A DNA stretch of 9,710 nt from positions 1-9,710 of the forward strand of contig JBNKPL010000088.1 of NCBI GenBank assembly GCA_050295355.1, given 5' to 3'. Below are positions 6,045 through 9,710 of the stretch, piece by piece (positions within the stretch are counted from its first letter, which is position 1; every line of letters starts with the position of its first letter). A program made the position numbers and the translations under genes. The notes below the pieces were generated by a model. The model made no database searches. It was given only the letters and a program-made list of their open reading frames with translations, and was not told the DNA's origin. The stretch comes from CBFDBF01 sp050295355 (GTDB lineage: Bacteria > Pseudomonadota > Gammaproteobacteria > Chromatiales > Chromatiaceae).

Positions 6045-6413
6045 TTATTCGCAGCAGGCCCCATCCCGATGCGGGGTGGGCGGCAGTTCCGGCAGAGTAC
6101 CCATCAGCATTAGTTTGATCGCCTGTTCCGGGTCACGCTCGGAGGTGATCACCACCGTAATGGCCCGCCGCTGCATGCGTTCGCGAAAGCCTTCGCCCGC
6201 TTCGGCGGTAAGCAGCAACGTTCCGTCCAGGGGATGCAGGGTTTCGTTATCGTCATGCAAATCGTGGAAGGCCGGAATATGTTCCGGCAGTTCGATTCTC
6301 TTCTCCAGTACGGGCTGGCTAGTGCGGTCCGCTTCGTACATAAGAAAGCGCCGCGCCTTTCCGACTTTACCGCTCAGGGTTTTAAAATCGTCACTCACCA
6401 CAGCCACTTTCAT
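6045..6413 (-). CDS. NifX/NifB-family cofactor-domain protein (PF02579-like)
   Basis: A 122-residue single-domain protein of the dinitrogenase iron-molybdenum cofactor biosynthesis family, whose members (NifX, NafY C-terminus, NifB C-terminus) bind FeMo-co or its precursors. Family features are the opening strand MKVAVVSDDFKTLSGKVGKA, RRFLMYEADR, the PLDGTLLLTAEAGEGF turn (61-76) and ITVVITSERDPEQAI (85-99). The position where NafY-type members have HFG is GKVGKARRF here, with no histidine. Instead, histidines cluster at 45, 50, 53 and 60, and the tail ends HRDGACCE with Cys120-Cys121. These may be alternative metal ligands (inference). Start ATG 6413 has GGGAG ten bases before it and lies 18 nt after nifY. 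It may be a nifX paralog rather than the nifENX nifX, so no gene symbol is given. Confidence 0.82.
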   Translation of the reverse strand: MKVAVVSDDFKTLSGKVGKARRFLMYEADRTSQPVLEKRIELPEHIPAFHDLHDDNETLHPLDGTLLLTAEAGEGFRERMQRRAITVVITSERDPEQAIKLMLMGTLPELPPTPHRDGACCE

Positions 6414-6431
6414 GGTCGCTATTCTCCCGGC

Positions 6432-7136
6432 CTATTCGGCCTCTTCTCTTTCAAAACGCACACGCTGTTCCGCGGAGTGCCCCATAACCTTGGCCAGCCA
6501 GGGCGGCGCATCTTTTTCGATGACGGCCTGCAGATTGGCGATCTCTTCCCGGGCGGAAACCGCTTGCGGTTTCTTGATCGGATGGACCCCCACCTTGACC
6601 ACCTTGGCCGCGGCGGGTCCGCCGATGGAGGCCACAAACAGGATCTGGCAATCGCTAATCAAGGATGCGCGATAGGCGTTCTTGTCGTCGCCCTCCTGTT
6701 CTGAATCGACGCTCCGTATCTCGATCAAACGGTTCTCATCCCTGGAAACCTGATAAATCAGAAAACGCTGGCAGGAACCGAAGTGACCATCCAGCATCTC
6801 ACCCTTGTTGGAGGCGCAGGCGATACGCAGACTGTTCGGCATATCGCCTTCACGGTAAGACTCCACCTCCGGCAGGGGTTCATTCTGCAGATCCATCTCA
6901 CCCTTGAGATGAGCCAGAGCCGATTTGATGGCGGCTGTATCCACATCCGCGAACTCCCCGTCTCCCGCCCGCTTCATATTCTTTACGGTGAGGCTGGCAA
7001 GGGTATCGATGGTCGGCGGCAGCCCGATGGCGTCATCCAGTACGCGCAACAGCCGGGCCGCATCCGTATCCGGCAGCTCACGTGACGCCAGACCGATACG
7101 CAGTGCAATCTCTTCCGATATAGGTGTGGCGATCAT
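6432..7136 (-). CDS. nifY: NifY/NafY-type nitrogenase accessory protein
   Basis: A 234-residue protein with the two-domain layout of NifY/NafY (about 220-245 residues). The N-terminal helical domain (1-90) starts MIATPISEEIALRIGLASRE followed by LPDTDAARLLRVLDDAIGLP; in NafY the equivalent region interacts with apo-dinitrogenase. The C-terminal domain (about 100-225) is the FeMo-co-binding fold: LRIACASNKGEMLDGHFGSC (103-122), with His118 in the HFG motif matching the cofactor-binding His121 region of NafY, then FLIYQV and 'CQILFVASIGGPAAAKVVKVG'. By family, it holds apo-NifDK or carries FeMo-co during maturation. Start ATG 7136 has AGGAG six bases before it; the gene lies 47 nt after nifT and 18 nt before the NifX-like gene. 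NifY and NafY cannot be told apart here; operon position favours nifY. Confidence 0.9.
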   Translation of the reverse strand: MIATPISEEIALRIGLASRELPDTDAARLLRVLDDAIGLPPTIDTLASLTVKNMKRAGDGEFADVDTAAIKSALAHLKGEMDLQNEPLPEVESYREGDMPNSLRIACASNKGEMLDGHFGSCQRFLIYQVSRDENRLIEIRSVDSEQEGDDKNAYRASLISDCQILFVASIGGPAAAKVVKVGVHPIKKPQAVSAREEIANLQAVIEKDAPPWLAKVMGHSAEQRVRFEREEAE

Positions 7137-7183
7137 AGCGGGCTCCTGTTACTTCTATATGAATGTAAGGCGACGCCTGTGTG

Positions 7184-7399
7184 TCATTCCGCGCGCCGGA
7201 AACGCAGGGTGGTGGGGAACTCGGGCGGCGGGCTGATGGGATCGATGTAGTATTTGGAACCGTCGGTCAGTTCCACTTCACCGCCCCATTCGGTATCGCT
7301 GTCTTTCTCCACCGCGGCGATCTCTTCTTCCATATCCTTCTTGGCGATATAGAACAGGAGAGCGCCGTTGTCTTTCACTCGTATCATTACGTTAGGCAT
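7184..7399 (-). CDS. nifT: NifT/FixU family protein
   Basis: A 71-residue protein. MPNVMIRVKDNGALLFYIAK, then WGGEVELTDGSKYYIDPI and a C-terminus ending LRFRRAE, are characteristic of NifT, a small nif-operon protein found directly after nifK whose exact role remains undefined (loss has mild or no effect in tested diazotrophs, by recollection). The frame is open upstream to 7555, but the ATG at 7399 gives the family length of about 72 and has GAGGA seven bases before it. The upstream extension reads through the repeat-bearing nifK-nifT spacer and is not protein-like. Confidence 0.95.
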   Translation of the reverse strand: MPNVMIRVKDNGALLFYIAKKDMEEEIAAVEKDSDTEWGGEVELTDGSKYYIDPISPPPEFPTTLRFRRAE

Positions 7400-7417
7400 A
7401 AGATATTCCTCAACAAG

Positions 7418-7489
7418 TTGGGCCGGAGCCGTTTCCCGGCACAGCCTCCAAGCAACGGATTCCGGTATCAACCATCGACCCCGGCCCAA
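7418..7489. repeat. 9-bp inverted repeat in the nifK-nifT spacer
   Basis: TTGGGCCGG (7418-7426) and CCGGCCCAA (7481-7489) are perfect inverted copies 54 bp apart, inside the 174-bp untranslated gap between nifK and nifT. In the mRNA they could form a GC-rich stem about 20 nt before the nifT ribosome binding site. Their position would suit RNA processing, 3' protection of the nifDK message or attenuation, but no T-run follows. Confidence 0.45.
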
Positions 7490-7544
7490 AACCTCCACTC
7501 GAACTACCACACGTGGAGATGAAGCCGGGGCACGAAGCACAAAC

Positions 7545-7570
7545 GCACTCCGCACCCCGCACTCCGCACT
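7545..7570. repeat. 7-bp tandem repeat after nifK
   Basis: GCACTCC, GCACCCC, GCACTCC, GCACT: three and a half 7-bp units starting 3 bp beyond the nifK stop codon (7574-7576). On the minus strand it reads as AGTGC-GGAGTGC repeats. Similar GTGCGGAGTGCGG arrays occur in other gammaproteobacterial intergenic regions (recollection only). Confidence 0.7.
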
Positions 7571-7573
7571 ACA

Positions 7574-9142
7574 TCACCGGACCAGGTCGTAGTTGTAGTC
7601 CGTTACGCCCATCTCGCGGGTCTCTTCGTCGAGGCGTTCCAGTACCGCATTGACCAGGGTCTTCAGTATGTACATGGCGCCTTCGTAACCCAGGGTGGTG
7701 TCGCGGTGCATGTGATGCCGGTCGAAGATCGGGAAGCCGATACGGATCAGCGGCACCTCGAACTCCTTGCCCTTCTTCAGCGTGTCACGTTGAATGAACT
7801 TGCCGTAGCTATTGCCGATCATGAAGTCCGGCTTGTTGGTGAACATCAGCGAACGGAAGTGCCACAGGTCCTTGCCTACCAGTACTTCGCTGTTCTGGCC
7901 GTAAGGGGACTCGGAGAGCATGGTATCCATCGCCTTTTTCCAGCGCTTGTTGGCGTGCTGGCAGAGGATGGTGGTCGGCTCGGCGCCCAGTTCCAGCAGG
8001 AAGCGGGTCATGCCCATGACGAAATCCGCATCGCCGTAAAGGGCGAATTTCTTGCCGTGCAGCCAGGCATGGCTGTCGGTCATCATATCCACCAGGATGC
8101 CGCGCTCACGGGTCAGGGACTCGGGAATCGGCTTGCCGGTCAGTTCGGAGACCTTCATCAGGAACTCATCGGTGGCATCCAGTCCCATGGGGAGCTGAAC
8201 ATTGCTGGCCGGATGATTCCAGGTGTTCTTGGTGAACTTGAGACTCTTCACCGACTGCCAGGGCTGCAGGAACAGGGTGTCGATGGCGTTAGGAGCGTCC
8301 TTCATCTCAGCGATGGTGGTGCCGCCGTCGTACATGCGGTACTCGCCGTCCGCCGGGGTGTCGAGCACATCGCTGGGATCGCTCAGCAGGCTGTAGCCCA
8401 CGCCCATCTCTTCCATCATGCGCTTGATGACGCGGAAGTTGCCGAGGTAGGTTTCGAAGCCGGGCACGATGTTGATCTTGCCGTTGCTGCCGACCTCTTT
8501 ATCTTCCATTTCATTCAGCGTGAAGTAACGCTGAACACCTTCGAACATGTTGTCCCAGCCAGTGGTATGGCTGCCCACGAAACTCGGGGTGTGCGCAAAG
8601 GGGGTCGGCAAATCCTGAGGGATATGCCCTTCGCTCTTGGCGTTACCGATGAAGGCGTTCAGGTCGTCACCGATCACTTCCGCCATACAGGTGGTGGAGA
8701 CCGCGATCATCTCCGGCTTGTAGAGCGCCAGGGCGTTCTCCAGGCCGTCGAACATGTTTTTCTGGCCGCCAAACACCGCCGCGTCTTCGGTCATGGAGTC
8801 GGAGACGCAGGCCACCGGCTCCTTGAAGTGACGGTTGAAGTAGGTGCGGAAGTACGCGGTGCAACCCTGGGAACCGTGCACATAAGGCAGGGTCTTTTCG
8901 AACCCGAGGGCGCAGAGCACCGCCCCGAGAGGCTGACACGCCTTGGCCGGGTTGATGGTCAGCGCTTCGCGGGCGAAGTTCAGTTCCTTGTACTCTTCGG
9001 AGGTGGTCCACAGGAAAGTCTCGTCGATCTTTACCTGAGGAACCTTGTCCTCGTACTTGCTCTTGTTGGTCAGCGTCTCGACATATTCGTCATTACGAAA
9101 CAGCGGATAGCTGGGTTTGATGTCATCTACTACTTGGCTCAT
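7574..9142 (-). CDS. nifK: Nitrogenase molybdenum-iron protein beta chain
   Basis: NifK, 522 residues (Azotobacter NifK is 523), is the beta subunit of the alpha2beta2 MoFe protein. It shares the P-cluster with NifD and passes electrons from the Fe protein to FeMo-co. The P-cluster ligands are present one position earlier than in Azotobacter: Cys69 (AKACQPLGA), Cys94 (GSQGCTAYFRTY) and Cys152 (STTCMAEVIGDD). Ser187 in AHTPSFVGSH matches the P-cluster-associated Ser188. The N-terminus 'MSQVVDDIKPSYPLFRNDEY' and the C-terminal NYDLVR end are typical, so the gene is complete. Start ATG 9142 is preceded by a purine-rich GGGGGGAG site. It is separated from nifD by 136 bp with a palindromic repeat and from nifT by 174 bp. 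By family, expression would be NifA/sigma-54 driven from upstream of nifH, which lies outside the window. Confidence 0.98.
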   Translation of the reverse strand: MSQVVDDIKPSYPLFRNDEYVETLTNKSKYEDKVPQVKIDETFLWTTSEEYKELNFAREALTINPAKACQPLGAVLCALGFEKTLPYVHGSQGCTAYFRTYFNRHFKEPVACVSDSMTEDAAVFGGQKNMFDGLENALALYKPEMIAVSTTCMAEVIGDDLNAFIGNAKSEGHIPQDLPTPFAHTPSFVGSHTTGWDNMFEGVQRYFTLNEMEDKEVGSNGKINIVPGFETYLGNFRVIKRMMEEMGVGYSLLSDPSDVLDTPADGEYRMYDGGTTIAEMKDAPNAIDTLFLQPWQSVKSLKFTKNTWNHPASNVQLPMGLDATDEFLMKVSELTGKPIPESLTRERGILVDMMTDSHAWLHGKKFALYGDADFVMGMTRFLLELGAEPTTILCQHANKRWKKAMDTMLSESPYGQNSEVLVGKDLWHFRSLMFTNKPDFMIGNSYGKFIQRDTLKKGKEFEVPLIRIGFPIFDRHHMHRDTTLGYEGAMYILKTLVNAVLERLDEETREMGVTDYNYDLVR

Positions 9143-9201
9143 GGTCTTTCTCCCCCCGCGCCACCAATCTGTGGACTACGGGTCAGATAAATAAAACTGT
9201 T

Positions 9202-9269
9202 ACCGCTAAGTACGCAAAGGCCGCCAAGGATCACTTTCGGTGCTTTGCGCCCTTCGCGCACTTCGCGGT
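9202..9269. repeat. 9-bp-unit inverted repeat, GC-rich copy E, in the nifD-nifK spacer
   Basis: Left arm 9202-9228: ACCGCTAAG, TACGCAAAG, GCCGCCAAG. Right arm 9243-9269, read on the minus strand: ACCGCGAAG, TGCGCGAAG, GGCGCAAAG. The loop is 14 nt. All six units fit the same NNCRCNRAG pattern as the CACAGAG copies A-D, though the base composition is quite different. It begins 9 bp beyond the nifD stop codon and ends about 60 bp upstream of nifK, so it would fold into a long hairpin between two genes needed in equal amounts. Confidence 0.85.
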
Positions 9270-9278
9270 AAATTTTCA

Positions 9279-9710
9279 TCAGGCTCCGGCCTCCGCCGCT
9301 TCCAGCTCTTCCCCGCTCTTCAGCCAGGGAGCCCTCAGCTTGCTCCAGCAGGGATTGTTCAGGGTCATATCCATATCGCGGGCGAAGATGGCGAAGCCGT
9401 CGTAGCCGTGATAGGGACCCGAGTAATCCCAGGAGTGCATCTGGCGGAAGGGGATACCCATCTTCTGGAAGATGTACTTCTCCTTGATGCCGGAACCGAT
9501 CAGGTCGGGCTTGACCTTTTTCACGAACTCTTCGAACTCGTAGCCGGTCACGTCATCGTAGATCAGGGTGGCGTTGCCCATATCCTTGATGGTGCGGTCG
9601 TAGTCGTCGTTATGGGCGAACTCATAACCAGTACCGACCACTTCCATGCCCAGATCTTCGTAGGCGCCGATGATGTGACGGGGACGCAGACCGCCGACGT
9701 AAAGCATCAC
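9279..9710 (-). CDS. nifD: Nitrogenase molybdenum-iron protein alpha chain, C-terminal part
   Basis: The last 143 residues of NifD; the gene continues beyond the right window edge, so about 350 N-terminal residues, including the P-cluster and Cys275-type ligands, are not seen. Azotobacter numbering is the local position plus 350: Arg9 and His12 of GGLRPRH match Arg359 and His362, Phe31 of GTGYEF matches Phe381, and His92 in FRQMHSWDYSGPYHG matches His442, which binds the molybdenum of FeMo-co. The conserved LIYDDVTGYEFEEFVKKVKP and FARDMDMTLNNPCW follow. The first codon in the window is GTG (Val) and is internal, not a start. The stop TGA is at 9281-9279, 136 bp before nifK. Confidence 0.97.
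   Translation of the reverse strand: MMLYVGGLRPRHIIGAYEDLGMEVVGTGYEFAHNDDYDRTIKDMGNATLIYDDVTGYEFEEFVKKVKPDLIGSGIKEKYIFQKMGIPFRQMHSWDYSGPYHGYDGFAIFARDMDMTLNNPCWSKLRAPWLKSGEELEAAEAGA

Noticed and set aside
7706..9190. Plus-strand open frame of 494 codons
   Set aside because: It lies antisense to the complete, strongly conserved nifK. Its composition is that of a codon-bias shadow and no family motif is visible.
5047..9710. The nif segment as a wholly new system
   Set aside because: The gene order nifD-K-T-Y plus accessory genes and LRV follows the known Azotobacter-like arrangement. Only the roles of the small accessory proteins remain open.

Overview
The window looks like part of the chromosome of a free-living, nitrogen-fixing gammaproteobacterium, most likely in the range of the purple-sulfur or sulfur-oxidising Chromatiales. 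Three things suggest this: molybdenum nitrogenase subunits very close to the Azotobacter type, a nif accessory set ending in an Azotobacter-type LRV protein, and GC-rich coding DNA with many short palindromic intergenic repeats. The genus cannot be fixed from this sequence alone.

Right half (5047-9710, all minus strand, so read right to left): a nitrogenase operon. It enters the window inside nifD (C-terminal 143 residues, with the FeMo-cofactor histidine), then nifK (complete), nifT, nifY, a NifX/NifB-family cofactor-domain protein, a small nif-associated hypothetical protein, and a 4Fe-4S leucine-rich-repeat-variant (LRV) protein. Spacing tightens towards the 3' end: gaps of 136, 174, 47, 18 and 3 nt, then an ATGA overlap. 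NifD and NifK form the MoFe protein. NifY and the NifX-like protein belong to families that carry FeMo-co or its precursors or hold apo-protein. The roles of NifT, the small protein and the LRV protein are unsettled. The nif promoter and nifH should lie to the right, outside the window.

Middle (3750-5046): fabI (enoyl-ACP reductase, plus strand) with a clear rho-independent terminator, convergent with the nif operon. The 396 bp between them hold the terminator and four palindromic repeat elements.

Left half (1-3749, minus strand): a large oligopeptide-type ABC substrate-binding lipoprotein and an OppB/DppB-type permease, joined by an ATGA overlap. No second permease or ATPase gene is visible. 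Between this pair and a gene whose first 21 codons run off the left edge lies 514 bp with no gene. It contains a 178-bp-period duplication of a composite repeat and a small perfect palindrome.

The most distinctive non-genic signal is a family of inverted repeats whose arms are three 9-bp units fitting NNCRCNRAG. Four AT-richer copies lie in the two repeat islands and one GC-rich copy lies in the nifD-nifK spacer. No CRISPR array, transposase, tRNA or rRNA was seen. I found no convincing undescribed enzyme system. The points most worth following are the repeat family, the nifX-like/small-protein/LRV module and the doubly anchored binding protein.
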